From Arenimonas sp. (GTDB taxonomy: Bacteria; Pseudomonadota; Alphaproteobacteria; Rhizobiales; Rhizobiaceae), in contig JAIBEK010000057.1 in the NCBI GenBank assembly GCA_019459145.1, positions 1 through 45,147 of the forward strand: a stretch of DNA of 45,147 nucleotides, in the 5' to 3' direction. Within the stretch, counting starts at the first letter, position 1, and every line of letters starts with the position of its first letter. The notes below the pieces were generated by a model. The model had not been told where the DNA came from and did no database searches. It saw only the letters and a program-made list of their open reading frames with translations. Shown piece after piece: positions 25,698 to 35,900 of the stretch. The position numbers were made by a program, and so were the translations under genes.

Positions 25698-27167
25698 TTG
25701 CGACACGACCACCGTCCATCCATCACAGCCGAACCAGCCGAGCGCCGCCCCGCGATCCGCGCGGTGCTGCTGGCGTCGGCGATGCTGCTGGGCGGCCCGT
25801 TTCTGGACCCGGACACGCACGCCATCGCTCAAGGCCCCGCGCCGGCCGTGACCGCCCCGCCGGCCCCGGTGGCAGCCGATCCCGCCGCGCCCGATCCGGC
25901 CGCCGATGACGCGGCGCTCGCCCTTCGCCAGAAACGCGACGAGGTCGGCCGGGAATTGCAGGAGCTTTCCCGCTCGATGCAGGTCTCCGATGAGAAGGCC
26001 GCCGAGCTCGAAGAGAGCATCGCCACCCTTTCCAAGACTTCCGAAAGCCTGAGGCAGGCGCTGATCGAGTCGGCGGCACGGCGCAAGGAACTCGAGCGCA
26101 AGATCGCCGCCGGCGAGAAGAAACTCGCCGATCTCGGTATCAGGGAAGACAAGATCCGCGCTTCCTTCAAGGATCGCCGCGCCATCCTCGCCGAGGTTCT
26201 GGCCGCCTTGCAGCGCATGGGCCGCAACCCGCCGCCGGCCCTGTTGGTCAGCCCGGAGGATGCGCTCGCCTCGGTCCGCACCGCGATCCTGCTCGGCGCG
26301 GTGGTTCCCGGCATCCGCCACGAGACGGAAAAGCTCGCGGCCGACCTCGGCGAACTGCTGCGCTTGCGGCTCGAAGGCCAGAAGGAAACGGAGACGCTGG
26401 TCGCCACCATGTCCAGCCGCCAGGAAGAGGAGCGCCGAATGGACATGCTGCTCGTCGAGAACGACCGGCTGTCGCGGCGCAACTCCCTCGAGCTTGCCAG
26501 CGAAAAACGCCGCGCCGAGGAGCTGGCGGCCCGCGCCTCCAGCATGGAAGGCCTGATTTCCAGTCTGGAGACGGAGATCCGCTCGGTCCGCGAGGCGGCG
26601 GAAAAGGCCCGTGCCGAAGAGGAGCGCCTGCAGCGCTTGACCGAGGAACAAAGGCAGAAGGCAAGGGAACTGGCGGCATCCTCATTGCCCGATAAAAACC
26701 GCATTGCCCCGGCATATGCCTTTTCAGATCTGAAGCAGAAACTGGAACTGCCGGCGGCCGGCGAAATCCTGCGCCAGTTCGGTGATCCGGACGGCACGGG
26801 ACACGAGGCCAAGGGCATGGTGATTGCCTCGGCCCCCGGCTCGCTGGTAACGGCCCCCGCCGACGGCTGGGTTGTCTATGCCGGCGAGTTCCGCAGCTAC
26901 GGGCAGATGATCATCCTGAATACCGGCGACGGCTATCACATGGTCTTGTCCGGCATGGACCGCATCAGCACTGGTCAGGGCAAGTTCGTTCTATCCGGCG
27001 AGCCCCTGGCGGTGATGGGGGAGAAAAGAGTGGCGAGCGCAACGGCATTGGCGCTGGAAACGGATCGCCCGACCCTCTACATTGAATTTCGGAAAGATGG
27101 AAAGCCGGTCGATTCCCGCGCGTGGTGGACCGGAAGTGGCTCTGGAAAGGCACAGAATGATTCGTAG
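25698..27167 (+). CDS. Murein hydrolase activator, EnvC-like
   Basis: A 489-residue protein from a TTG at 25698. The N-terminus has basic residues then AVLLASAMLLGGPFL, a signal peptide, so the protein is periplasmic. Residues about 70-350 are a long coiled coil rich in Glu, Lys, Arg and Leu. Residues about 360-480 are a LytM (M23) domain, with LRQFGDPDGTG and LVTAPADGWVVYAGEFRSYG. The metal ligands of active M23 enzymes are not conserved (YIEFRKDGKPVD where HxH is expected), as in EnvC, which activates amidases and does not cut peptidoglycan itself. Its last 11 bases overlap ctpA. Confidence 0.92.
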   Translation: MRHDHRPSITAEPAERRPAIRAVLLASAMLLGGPFLDPDTHAIAQGPAPAVTAPPAPVAADPAAPDPAADDAALALRQKRDEVGRELQELSRSMQVSDEKAAELEESIATLSKTSESLRQALIESAARRKELERKIAAGEKKLADLGIREDKIRASFKDRRAILAEVLAALQRMGRNPPPALLVSPEDALASVRTAILLGAVVPGIRHETEKLAADLGELLRLRLEGQKETETLVATMSSRQEEERRMDMLLVENDRLSRRNSLELASEKRRAEELAARASSMEGLISSLETEIRSVREAAEKARAEEERLQRLTEEQRQKARELAASSLPDKNRIAPAYAFSDLKQKLELPAAGEILRQFGDPDGTGHEAKGMVIASAPGSLVTAPADGWVVYAGEFRSYGQMIILNTGDGYHMVLSGMDRISTGQGKFVLSGEPLAVMGEKRVASATALALETDRPTLYIEFRKDGKPVDSRAWWTGSGSGKAQNDS

Positions 27168-28479
27168 GGCTTCTCTTGTTATCGTCGGTGCGCTCATGGG
27201 CGCCACCGCGATGAGCGTTCTCTATTCGGCGGGCGTTCCTGCACAGGCCGCAGGCACCTCCACCTACAAGGAGCTGTCGATTTTCGGCGACGTGTTCGAG
27301 CGCATCCGTGCGCAATACGTCACGCCGCCGGATGAGGAAAAGCTGGTCGAGAATGCCATCAACGGCATGCTGACCTCGCTCGATCCGCATTCGGTCTACA
27401 TGAACGCCAAGGACGCGGCCGACATGCAGACCCAGACCCGCGGCGAGTTCGGCGGCATCGGCATCGAGGTGACGGTCGAGGACGAACTGGTCAAGGTCAT
27501 CACCCCGATCGACGATACCCCCGGCGCCAAGGCCGGCATTCTCGCCGGCGACCTGATCGCCGAAATCAACGGCGAATCGGTACGCGGCCTCAAGCTTGAG
27601 GAAGCGGTCGACAAGATGCGCGGCGAGGTCAACACGCCGATCAAGCTGACCATCCTGCGCAAGGGCGCCGACAAGCCGATCGAGCTTTCCATCGTCCGCG
27701 AAATCATTCCGATCCGCGCCGTCAAGTCGCGCGTCGAGGGCGATGTCGGCTATCTCCGCGTCATTTCCTTCACCGAGAAGACCTATGACGACCTGGAAGC
27801 CGCGATCGAGAAGATCAAGACGGACGTGCCGGCCGACAAGCTGAAGGGCTTCGTCCTCGACCTGCGCCTCAACCCGGGCGGCCTGCTCGACCAGGCGATC
27901 TATGTCTCCGACGCCTTCCTCGAGCGCGGCGAAGTGGTCTCCACCCGCTCGCGCGATCCGGAAGATACCCGCCGCTTCAATGCCAGCGCGGGCGACCTGA
28001 CCGACGGCAAGCCGCTCGTCGTGCTGGTCAACGGCGGTTCGGCGTCCGCGTCGGAAATCGTCGCAGGCGCGCTGCAGGACCTGAAGCGCGCCACCGTCGT
28101 CGGCACCCGCTCCTTCGGCAAGGGCTCGGTCCAGACCATCATCCCGATGGGCGAAAAGGGCGCGCTGCGTCTGACCACAGCGCTCTATTACACGCCGTCC
28201 GGCAAGTCGATCCAGGGCACCGGCATCGAGCCGGACATCAAGGTCGAGCAGCCGCTGCCGGAAGAGCTCCAGGGCAAGGTACGCGCCGAGGGCGAATCGG
28301 CGTTGAAGGGCCACATCAAGGGCCAGAACGAGAGTGACGAGGGCTCCGGCTCGGTCGCCTATGTGCCGCCGGAAGCCAAGGACGACCTGCAGCTGAACTA
28401 TGCGCTCGACCTGCTGCGCGGGGTCAAGACCGACCCCGCCTTCCCGGCCGACCCGCAGAAGGCCGTCGTGGCAAAGTAA
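27157..28479 (+). CDS. ctpA: Carboxyl-terminal processing protease (S41)
   Basis: A 440-residue protein from the ATG at 27157, inside the end of the envC-like gene. A signal peptide (MIRRASLVIVGALMGATAMS) sends it to the periplasm. A PDZ domain follows at about 90-175 (GGIGIEVTVEDELVKVI, AGDLIAEINGESV). The S41 peptidase domain has the catalytic serine in NGGSASASEIVAGAL and the lysine in GTRSFGKGSVQT. It trims periplasmic proteins, in several bacteria including cell-wall hydrolases. Pairing with the EnvC-like activator is standard in rhizobia. Confidence 0.96.
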   Translation: MIRRASLVIVGALMGATAMSVLYSAGVPAQAAGTSTYKELSIFGDVFERIRAQYVTPPDEEKLVENAINGMLTSLDPHSVYMNAKDAADMQTQTRGEFGGIGIEVTVEDELVKVITPIDDTPGAKAGILAGDLIAEINGESVRGLKLEEAVDKMRGEVNTPIKLTILRKGADKPIELSIVREIIPIRAVKSRVEGDVGYLRVISFTEKTYDDLEAAIEKIKTDVPADKLKGFVLDLRLNPGGLLDQAIYVSDAFLERGEVVSTRSRDPEDTRRFNASAGDLTDGKPLVVLVNGGSASASEIVAGALQDLKRATVVGTRSFGKGSVQTIIPMGEKGALRLTTALYYTPSGKSIQGTGIEPDIKVEQPLPEELQGKVRAEGESALKGHIKGQNESDEGSGSVAYVPPEAKDDLQLNYALDLLRGVKTDPAFPADPQKAVVAK

Positions 28480-28485
28480 GAAATG

Positions 28486-28509
28486 GGGCGCCGGAGACAT
28501 CCGGCGCCC
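28486..28509 (+). terminator. Hairpin after ctpA
   Basis: A perfect 10-bp stem GGGCGCCGGA / TCCGGCGCCC with a GACA loop begins 7 bases after the ctpA stop. No T-run follows, so it may stabilise the 3' end or only attenuate transcription into the next gene. Confidence 0.5.
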
Positions 28510-28545
28510 GCTTGCATTTGCGAGCCGACGGGAGCCGATAGAACC

Positions 28546-29742
28546 TTGAGCGCCGATCTCCACGCACCGCTCGGCCAGGGCCGCAAGCCGGCGAAAGGTT
28601 CGCGTCGCCGGCCCTCCGCTGCCGTCGTGCTCGGCAGCCTCGCGCTCGTTTCCGTGCTCGGCCTTTCCACCTATTCCGCCGTCGCGCCGCTGCCGCTTCG
28701 CCAGTTCTCCGAAGCGCCGCCGCTTGCCGACGATCCGGCCGACCAGACGGCGCTGCCGCCCGGCGCAGCCGCGCCCCCCGGGGACTCCGGTCAGAACCTC
28801 GCTGCCAGCCGGCCGCTCGGCGGGGCAACCGTCCAGCGCACCGTGACCGACGACGGATCGGTCGTCACCAAGTTCAGCCCCAAGCCGCGCGACGGAAGCG
28901 GGCCGGTGCTGATCGACAATCAGAGGCTGGGCCAGGACAGCCGCGTTGCCGCCCTTCCCAACGACGATCTGCTGGAGAACACGCCGGAAGGCCGCCTGCC
29001 GATCATCGGCCCCGATGGCCTGAGACCCTTCGAGCAATATGCGCGCCCCTGGTCGGGCGCCCGCGCCACCCGCGTCGCCATCGTCGTCGGCGGCATCGGG
29101 CTCAGCCAGACCGGCAGCCAGCGTGCCATCCGCGATCTGCCGGAAGAAGTGACGCTCGCCTTCGCCGCCACCGGCAACAGCCTTTCGCGCTGGATGCAGG
29201 AGGCGCGCCGCAAGGGCCATGAGATTCTGCTGCAAGTTCCCTTCGAGCCCTTCGACTATCCGGCCAACAACCCCGGTCGCGGCACGCTCTTGACGACCGA
29301 CCAGCCGGCCGAATCCCTGAAGAAACTGCATCAGGCCATGGGCCGCATCACCAACTACACCGGCATCATGAACTATATGGGCGCGAAATACATGTCGGAT
29401 GCCGTAGCCTTCGAGCCGATCATGCGCGACATCGGCGGCCGCGGCCTGCTCTTCCTCGACGACGGCTCGACGGCGCGATCGCTGACGGACAGCTTTGCCA
29501 AGGCGATCGGCATGCCTTATGCCCAGGGCACGCTTCTGCTCGACGGACAGCCGGAGAAGGCGGCCGTGCTGGCCAAGCTCGATGAGCTGGAACGCATCGC
29601 CCGCCGCAACGGTCAGGCCATCGGAACGGCGGCCGCCTTCGACGAGACGATCGCCGCGATCCGCCAGTGGAGCGAGGAGGCGGCCGGGCGGGGAATTGAA
29701 ATCGTCGGCGTCTCCGCCCTTGCGGCGGAGGCCGGACAGTAA
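28546..29742 (+). CDS. Divergent polysaccharide deacetylase family protein (YibQ-like)
   Basis: From the TTG at 28546 the protein has 398 residues. An ATG at 28483 lies within the ctpA hairpin and is unlikely. One membrane segment lies near residues 28-48 (AAVVLGSLALVSVLGLSTYS), then a Pro/Ala-rich linker to about 165. The deacetylase-like domain (RVAIVVGGIGLSQTGSQRAI, GHEILLQVPFEPFDYP, GIMNYMGAKYMSD, LLFLDDGSTARS) follows. It belongs to the YibQ/DUF610 group, whose substrate is not settled. It is carried with EnvC and CtpA genes in many proteobacteria, which points to cell-wall work. Confidence 0.88.
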   Translation: MSADLHAPLGQGRKPAKGSRRRPSAAVVLGSLALVSVLGLSTYSAVAPLPLRQFSEAPPLADDPADQTALPPGAAAPPGDSGQNLAASRPLGGATVQRTVTDDGSVVTKFSPKPRDGSGPVLIDNQRLGQDSRVAALPNDDLLENTPEGRLPIIGPDGLRPFEQYARPWSGARATRVAIVVGGIGLSQTGSQRAIRDLPEEVTLAFAATGNSLSRWMQEARRKGHEILLQVPFEPFDYPANNPGRGTLLTTDQPAESLKKLHQAMGRITNYTGIMNYMGAKYMSDAVAFEPIMRDIGGRGLLFLDDGSTARSLTDSFAKAIGMPYAQGTLLLDGQPEKAAVLAKLDELERIARRNGQAIGTAAAFDETIAAIRQWSEEAAGRGIEIVGVSALAAEAGQ

Positions 29743-29751
29743 GAGGACAGG

Positions 29752-30279
29752 ATGGAAAAGACCGTGAGCCCGAAGATCCGCGCCGAAGACCTGCCCTATC
29801 GCCCCTGCGTCGGCATCATGGTGCTCAATCCGGCGGGCCTGGTCTGGGCCGGGCGCCGCATTCCCGAAGGGAATTCGGAATATGACGGTTCGCCCATGCT
29901 CTGGCAGATGCCGCAGGGCGGCATTGACGACGGCGAGGCCCCGCTACCGGCGGCGATCCGCGAACTCTATGAAGAAACCGGCATGAAGAGCGTGTCGCTG
30001 CTGGCCGAAGCAAGCCGCTGGATCAATTACGACCTGCCCGCCGAACTGATCGGCATCGGCCTTCGCGGCAAGTATCGCGGCCAGACGCAGCGCTGGTTCG
30101 CCTTCCGCTTCGAAGGCGACGAGAGCGAGATCGCCATCGACCCGCCGCCGGGCGGCCATGCCGCGGAGTTCGACGCCTGGGCGTGGAAGCCGATGGCCGA
30201 ACTCCCCGACCTGATCGTGCCGTTCAAGCGCAGCGTCTACGAACAGGTGGTCGCCGAGTTCAACCATCTCGCCGGCTAG
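29752..30279 (+). CDS. rppH: RNA pyrophosphohydrolase
   Basis: A 175-residue Nudix protein beginning 9 bases after the deacetylase stop, with GAGGACAGG ahead of the [24 protein letters not shown] opens the fold. The Nudix box is [20 protein letters not shown] followed by TG, with all metal-binding glutamates present. QMPQGGID and [14 protein letters not shown] are also typical. It removes pyrophosphate from mRNA 5' ends (or cleaves dinucleoside polyphosphates) and so starts mRNA decay. Confidence 0.96.
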   Translation: MEKTVSPKIRAEDLPYRPCVGIMVLNPAGLVWAGRRIPEGNSEYDGSPMLWQMPQGGIDDGEAPLPAAIRELYEETGMKSVSLLAEASRWINYDLPAELIGIGLRGKYRGQTQRWFAFRFEGDESEIAIDPPPGGHAAEFDAWAWKPMAELPDLIVPFKRSVYEQVVAEFNHLAG

Positions 30280-30598
30280 GAGACGCCCGCGTCACCGGAA
30301 GCCCGGGCGGTTTCACCGCCTGCGGCGGGGAACGGACAAGAGGCATCCACCGGAAGTGAGGCTCTCTGGCCGCGGCCGGTCCGGGAGAAACTTTCATCGC
30401 CTGCAAGCGCCGCGCCCGTCGAAATTGCCCCGCCTCGCCAGCGGCTGGCCGCCGATCCGCTCGGCACCGGACGCGCATGGCCGGGCGTAACCCTCCATTT
30501 TCCGGCAAGCATCATCCCCCTCCATCCGCGACGGCGCGCGCTATAGCCTCTTCCCGCCCGGCAATGCTATGGGAGGCCGAACACAGGGGACCAGAGCC
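30280..30598. other. Intergenic region after rppH
   Basis: 319 bases with no supportable gene. A small perfect hairpin GGCGGT-ttc-ACCGCC lies at 30306-30320 just after rppH, without a T-run. The promoter of the next gene presumably lies near the right end, but no convincing box pair is visible. Confidence 0.5.
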
Positions 30599-31126
30599 AT
30601 GTCGGTTGAATTCTATGCAGATTACGTGCGGCCGCTGCGCACCCTCCTTGCCGAGCTCGACCAGCATCCCGATCGGTTCCAGACCTATGACGTGCACATC
30701 GAACTCGCCGCCTCCGGCAAGCTCGTCGTCTACGAGACGAAGAGGCGGAAGGGCCAGACCGACAGCCTCTATTACGGCCGCTCCGGTCCAGGCGACAGCC
30801 CGCGCCAGATCGCCCAGGCGACAGCCTTCGCCGCCATCGACCATTTCATGGCCCTCAGCCAATTCCTCGCCTTCAATGGCAGGCTGGAAAACCTGAAGGG
30901 CGAGGATGCCGCGGAAACCCAGACGATCGGCGCGCAATATCCCTCCTGCGCCGTCAGTTTCGCCTACCGCAAGAAGGGCCAGCCGAAGGCGACGGCCATG
31001 TTCATGATCTTTGTCGGCTTCAACGACGATCATGACGCCGAGCAATATGTCGCAAAGATCGCCGACTCCGCCATCCTTGTGGACAGCCGCCCGCTTCGCG
31101 GCGACAAGGTCTACGAGTGGAAGTGA
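30599..31126 (+). CDS. Hypothetical protein, 175 residues
   Basis: I do not recognise a family. The ATG at 30599 is preferred over one 10 codons earlier because the residues before it (GGRTQGTRA) look non-coding. The protein is soluble with no signal or membrane segment. It has helices near the N-terminus (LRTLLAELDQHPD), a strand-rich region (VHIELAASGKLVVYETK, CAVSFAYRKKGQPKATAMF) and a hydrophobic MFMIFVGFNDDHDAEQYV segment. Composition is like neighbouring core genes, which suggests a resident rhizobial protein. Confidence 0.8.
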   Translation: MSVEFYADYVRPLRTLLAELDQHPDRFQTYDVHIELAASGKLVVYETKRRKGQTDSLYYGRSGPGDSPRQIAQATAFAAIDHFMALSQFLAFNGRLENLKGEDAAETQTIGAQYPSCAVSFAYRKKGQPKATAMFMIFVGFNDDHDAEQYVAKIADSAILVDSRPLRGDKVYEWK

Positions 31127-31173
31127 GGGTCTGCGTCACCGCATGCGCTTGAGGGCAGGACCCTAACGAGGGT

Positions 31174-31333
31174 GGCTGAGGCGCCGACAGGTTGGACCGG
31201 ATACCCCAACGGCGGGAGGGCTACAAAACATTGCCGGCTATATATCTGGTGTCGCAGGCTGCTCCGCGCTCTCCCTCATGCTGAGGTGCCCGAGCAGGGC
31301 GAGAGCCTCGAAGCGTCCGTCGGCGCCTCAGCC
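31174..31333. repeat. Palindromic intergenic repeat with 15-bp inverted ends
   Basis: GGCTGAGGCGCCGAC (31174-31188) recurs inverted as GTCGGCGCCTCAGCC (31319-31333). Between them, CTCATGCTGAGGTGCCCGAG and GCGAGAGCCTCGAAG form an imperfect hairpin. They resemble the 'CTCATCCTGAGGTGC...GCCTCGAAG' mosaic repeats (RIME-like) common between genes in Rhizobium and relatives. The family name is from memory; the inverted repeat is directly visible. Confidence 0.5.
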
Positions 31334-31463
31334 GTCACCGCGCCCCCGCCCGCTTTCGCCCTTGGGCAGTCTTTACCAAGAAGAGGCCACACCTGGATCG
31401 GCGCGATAAGCTTCGGCAATCCTAGGGGATCGACCACCGCCGACATACCTGCCGGCAATCCGC

Positions 31464-31486
31464 GGCCCGCCCTCTGCGGACGGGCC
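31464..31486 (-). terminator. Possible terminator hairpin of bfr
   Basis: The minus strand reads GGCCCGTCC-gcaga-GGGCGGGCC, a 9-bp stem with one G-T pair, 9 bases after the bfr stop. There is no T-run, so its strength is doubtful. Confidence 0.35.
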
Positions 31487-31494
31487 CCGATGCC

Positions 31495-31980
31495 TTATTC
31501 CGAAGCGTCAGCCGAATCGGCGTTCAGCTGGCCATAGCTCTGTTCGCCGATCTTCGAAAGCAGGTCGAGCTGGGTTTCGAGGAAGTCGATATGGCCTTCC
31601 TCGTCCATCAGCAACTCCTCGAACAGCTTCATGCTGACATAGTCGCCGGCCTGGTAACAGATGTCGCGCGAGGCCTTGTAGGCGGTGCGGGCGTCGTATT
31701 CGCCGGCGAGATCGGCTTCGAGCACTTCCTTGACATTCTGGCCGATGCGCAGCGGTGCGACCGTCTGCAGGTTCGGATGGCCTTCGAGGAAGATGATGCG
31801 GTCGATCAGCTTGTCGGCGTGCTGCATTTCCTCGATCGATTCGGCGCGTTCCTTCTTGGCGAGCTTGGCATAGCCCCAGTCACTCAGCAGGCGATAGTGG
31901 AGCCAATACTGGTTGACGGCACCGAGCTCCAGGAAAAGCGCTTCGTTCAGCCGTTCGATTACTTTTTGATCACCCTTCAT
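31495..31980 (-). CDS. bfr: Bacterioferritin
   Basis: A 161-residue four-helix protein of standard length. Ferroxidase ligands are in place: Glu18 in [12 protein letters not shown], and Glu51 and His54 in IEEMQHAD, with the haem ligand Met52 between them. [15 protein letters not shown] supplies the C-terminal pair. The 24-subunit shell stores iron in the cytoplasm. AGAAAGGACCC precedes the ATG. The partner ferredoxin gene lies 513 bases upstream on the same strand, so it is not a tight operon. Confidence 0.97.
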   Translation of the reverse strand: MKGDQKVIERLNEALFLELGAVNQYWLHYRLLSDWGYAKLAKKERAESIEEMQHADKLIDRIIFLEGHPNLQTVAPLRIGQNVKEVLEADLAGEYDARTAYKASRDICYQAGDYVSMKLFEELLMDEEGHIDFLETQLDLLSKIGEQSYGQLNADSADASE

Positions 31981-32493
31981 GATGGGTCCTTTCTCTGCAA
32001 TTGTGCCTGAGAAACTAAGCCCGTTCGCTCCTGCTGTCGAGATGGACCGGCACAGTTCCGGTGAAAATTCCGCTTTTGTTTCAATCTGGTGCGGTGACGT
32101 CGGGCGAATCCCTCCTTGCCCATGACCGGGGGAAGCACGGCGTCACGCCGGTTGAGATCCGACGCCGCTTACCAGCGGGAAGGGGTGCGCTTGCGGCCAC
32201 CCTCCTGCTCGGCTTGCTGAGGCGGACCGGGTCCCGCGCCGAGGGTGATGCCCTTTACCGGCAGGCGATCACCGGAACACGTGGGGCCGAAGACGACGAG
32301 ACCATGGCTAGGAAGGAATGGGGGGCGGTTCCCGCCCGCAAACGCCTGAGGACATGGGCTGAGTGGTGTCGTTGCTCGGTCTGGAGCGGAGACGCTGCCA
32401 AACGGCAGGAGGCCGAAGGGCATGTCGGCTTGGCTTGGCATGGCTTGCGCCGATCGGGCATCCCGTGCCGGGCGCGGGCAATAACCGGGGCGG
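31981..32493. other. Long intergenic region between bfd and bfr
   Basis: 513 bases with no gene that I can support. Open frames exist on both strands, but none shows a family pattern. A short direct repetition GGCTTGGCTTGGCATGGCTT lies near 32434. The bfr promoter must lie at the left end, but I see no clear Irr or RirA box. Confidence 0.5.
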
Positions 32494-32805
32494 TCAGGCA
32501 ACCTGTGCGGCGCGCTGGCGACGCTCGAGGCTCGCAGCCTTCTGTTCCTCGTGGAAGCGCTTCAGGCGTTCCATGAAGTCGACCACTTCCGCGCCATCTG
32601 TCTGGCGGGACGCATGATAGTCCTCGGTGGTGCGAATGATGATCTCGACGACATTGGGAAAGCAGCCGCAGCAACGGCCGCGCTTGCCCATGGCATGGTA
32701 AACCTTGGACGGAACAATCAACTGCCAACAATCTTCGTCGAGGAGCGCGTTGATGACGTCCTTGATATCCTTGTCGGTGATGTAATTGCAGCTGCAGACC
32801 AGCAT
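32494..32805 (-). CDS. bfd: Bacterioferritin-associated ferredoxin
   Basis: A 103-residue BFD-like [2Fe-2S] protein. The four cysteine ligands are in MLVCSCNYIT (CxC) and GRCCGCFPNVVE (CxxC), with conserved ITDKDIKDVI between. It reduces the iron core of bacterioferritin and so releases iron. The tail (about 75-103) is a charged helix, longer than in E. coli Bfd. The ATG at 32805 starts the conserved domain directly. A stronger ribosome binding site upstream faces an out-of-frame ATG at 32828. Confidence 0.93.
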   Translation of the reverse strand: MLVCSCNYITDKDIKDVINALLDEDCWQLIVPSKVYHAMGKRGRCCGCFPNVVEIIIRTTEDYHASRQTDGAEVVDFMERLKRFHEEQKAASLERRQRAAQVA

Positions 32806-32941
32806 GGCCTCGACGCTCTTCCAAACATGACTTCAATCCCCTCCTTTCTGCTAAACAGGATGGCCTTTGTCAAGAAAATTTCCGGGGGCATGCCTCCCGT
32901 GAATGCGCGCGCCGACAACCGGGGCGGAGCGGCGCCTCGTC

Positions 32942-35900
32942 TCAATGAAAATTCCGCCCCTTCGGCATGGCATGCCAGACATCGCCGACAAGGTCTGGCA
33001 CGTCGCGGATCAGCCGCGCCAGGGAGCCGGTCGACTTGGCCTCATGCCGGTGCTCGTTGACCGGGCGGCGCACCTCGTCGGCATGGGCAAGACCGCCGAA
33101 ATCCTTGAGCGCCTCGCGCAACAAGCCGAGCCGTTCACTGGCATCGACAAGAGTCTCGGCAACCACATGGATCACCCCGTCCGCCTTCTGCAGCCGCCCG
33201 CGGATCTTCACCAGCCGGGCGCCCATGACGACGGCGCGGTATTGCTCGAAGGTCTTCGGCCAGACGATGATGTTGGCGACGCCGGTCTCGTCCTCGATGG
33301 TCATGAAGATCACCCCCTTGGCCGATCCCGGCCGCTGGCGCACCAGCACCAGGCCCGCCACCGCGACCCGCCGCCCATTGGCCGTCTCCTCCAGCGCCGA
33401 GGATGGAAGAACGCCGGCCCGGGCGAGTTCCCCGCGCAGGAAGGAAAGCGGATGGGCCTTCAGGGAGAGCGACAGCGCCCGATAATCGCTTATGACCTCT
33501 TCGCCCGCCGGCATCGGCGGCAGCGCAATTTCGGCCTCCGCCTGGACCTCCTGCCCGCCGGCCTCGGAAAACAACGGCAGATGCTCGACGGCGGCCCGAT
33601 GGTCGAGTGCCTGCGCCGCCCACAGCGCCTCGCGACGGCTCAAGCCCAGCGAGGCGAAGGCATCGGCATCCGCCAGCCGCTCGATCGCCGCCCGCGACAG
33701 CCCTGTCCGCATCCACAGATCCCGCACCGAGGTATAGCCGCTGCCACGCTGCGCCACGAGCAGGTTCATGTCGGCCTCGGACAGGCCCTTGACCTGGCGG
33801 AAACCGAGCCGCACCGCCCTGGTGCTCAGGATGACCCTGCGCATCGCCGCATGGCGCGACGCAACCCGCCTGGCGTCGAAGCCGTCCGTCTCCAGCACGC
33901 TGTCCCAGGCGGAGGCATTGACGTCGACCGGCCGCACCTCGACCCCGTGCTCGCGCGCATCGCGCACCAACTGGGCCGGCGCATAAAAACCCATCGGCTG
34001 GGAATTGAGCAGCGCCGCGCAAAAGACGTCGGGATAGAAGGTCTTGACCCAGGCAGACGCATAGACCAGCAGCGCGAAGGAGGCCGCGTGGCTTTCCGGA
34101 AAGCCATATTCGCCGAACCCCTCGATCTGGCTGAAACAATGCTCGGCGAATTCCAGCTCATAGTCCCGCTTGAGCATGCCGTCGATGAAGCGCTGGCGGA
34201 AATTGGCGACCTGTCCGGTCCGGCGGAACGTCGCCATGGCCCGACGCAACCGGTCGGCCTCGGCCGGCGTGAAACCGGCGGCGGTGATGGCGATCTGCAT
34301 GGCCTGTTCCTGGAACAGCGGCACGCCGAGCGTCCGTTTCAAGACGGCCTCGAGCTCGGGCTTCGGATAGCGGATCATCCGCCCCTCCTGCACCAGCTTG
34401 CGGTTCTTCAGGTAGGGATGCACCATATTGCCCTGGATCGGCCCCGGCCGGACGATCGCCACCTCGATCACCAGATCGTAGAAGACCCGGGGTTTCAGCC
34501 GCGGCAGCATGCTCATCTGCGCCCGGCTTTCGATCTGGAAGACACCCAGCGTATCGGCCCGGCAGATCATGTCATAGACCTCTTCGCGCGGGTCCTCGAA
34601 GAAGCTGGCAAGCGTCATCGGCTTGCCGTAATGGCCGGCGAGCAGCTTGATCGCCTTGGCAAGGCAGGTGAGCATGCCGAGCGCCAGAACATCGATCTTG
34701 AGGATCTTCAGCGTATCGAGATCGTCCTTGTTCCACTCGACCATGTAGCGGCCGTCCGCCGTGTTCATGATCGGCACCACCTCGTCGAGACGGTCGCGGG
34801 TGATGACGAAACCGCCGACATGCTGCGACAGATGGCGCGGAAAGCCCATCAGGCGCGAGGCATAGTCGAGCACGCGCCGGGTCGTCGGATCGGCCAGATC
34901 GAGACCCGCGGCCTTGGCTTCGCGCGCCGACAGATCGGCCGTCGACCAGCCCCAGATCGACCCGGACAGCGCAGTTTGCACATCCTCCGACAGGCCGAAG
35001 ACCTTGGCCGTCTCGCGCCCCGCCGAACGCGCCCGGTAATTGATGACCGCCGCCGTCAGGCCTGCATGTTCACGCCCATAGGTGTCGTAGATGAAGCGGA
35101 TCACCTCCTCGCGCCGATGATGCTCGAAGTCGACGTCGATATCCGGCGGCTCGTCGCGTTCGGTCGAGATGAAGCGATCGAACAGCAGCGTCGTTTTCTC
35201 CGGATTCACCTCGGTGATCCCGAGACAATAGCAGACGGCTGAATTGGCGGCCGATCCTCGCCCCTGGCAGAGAATATCCTTGGAGCGGGCAAAGCCGATG
35301 ATGCGATGAACGGTGAGGAAATAAGGCGCGTAGCGTTTTTCGTCGATCAGATTCAGCTCGTATTCGAGGAGGTCGCCGACCTTTTGCGGAATACCGTCGG
35401 GGAACCGCCGGGCCGCTCCCGCATAGGTCAGCCGGCGCAGCGCCAACTCCGCCGGCTCGCCGCCGATCGCTTCCTCGGGATATTGATGGCTGAGTTCGTC
35501 GAGGGAAAAATCAAGTCGGCCGAAGAACTCGGCCGTCGTCGCGACCGCTTGCGGATAGGCACGAAAAAGCCGGGCCATTTCCCGGGGCTCTTTCAGGTGC
35601 CGTTCGGCATGGGCGTGCAGCCGGAAGCCGGCATCGGCCACCGTCACATGTTCGCGAATGGCCGTGACCACGTCGGCGAGCGGCTTGCGCTCCGGCGCGT
35701 GATAGAAGGGATCATTGCTGGCGATCAGCGGCAGCGAAAGCGCGCCCCCCATCTCCGCGATCCGGCGGAAAGCGAGGCGGTCGAGGCCGTCATAACGCGG
35801 AACCAGCGCAAGGTAGAGCCTGTCGCGGAATGGGGCCACCAGCCGCGCAAGCCGGGTGCGATAGTCTTCGACCTCCGCCTCGGTGGCAAAGCAGGGCACC

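Larger units (their letters stand above)
31127..31494. other. Intergenic region between convergent genes, with repeats
   Basis: 368 bases with no gene. It contains a perfect 15-bp inverted repeat (31174-31188 and 31319-31333), a rhizobial palindromic repeat-like segment (about 31268-31315) and a GC hairpin that may end bfr transcription (31464-31486). Confidence 0.6.

Noticed and set aside
26965..29331. A 788-codon open frame antisense to envC, ctpA and the deacetylase
   Set aside because: All three sense genes are certain. The antisense frame has no recognisable domain.
31981..32060. An iron-responsive (Irr or RirA) box upstream of bfr
   Set aside because: Expected on biological grounds, but no sequence close enough to the known boxes is visible.
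32061..32576. A 171-codon plus-strand frame between bfr and bfd
   Set aside because: It has no ribosome binding site, Arg/Gly/Ala-rich composition and no family pattern, and it overlaps the end of bfd.
32903..35242. A 779-codon open frame antisense to dnaE2
   Set aside because: It overlaps the clear dnaE2 gene, and its His/Arg/Asp-rich translation is typical of an antisense shadow.
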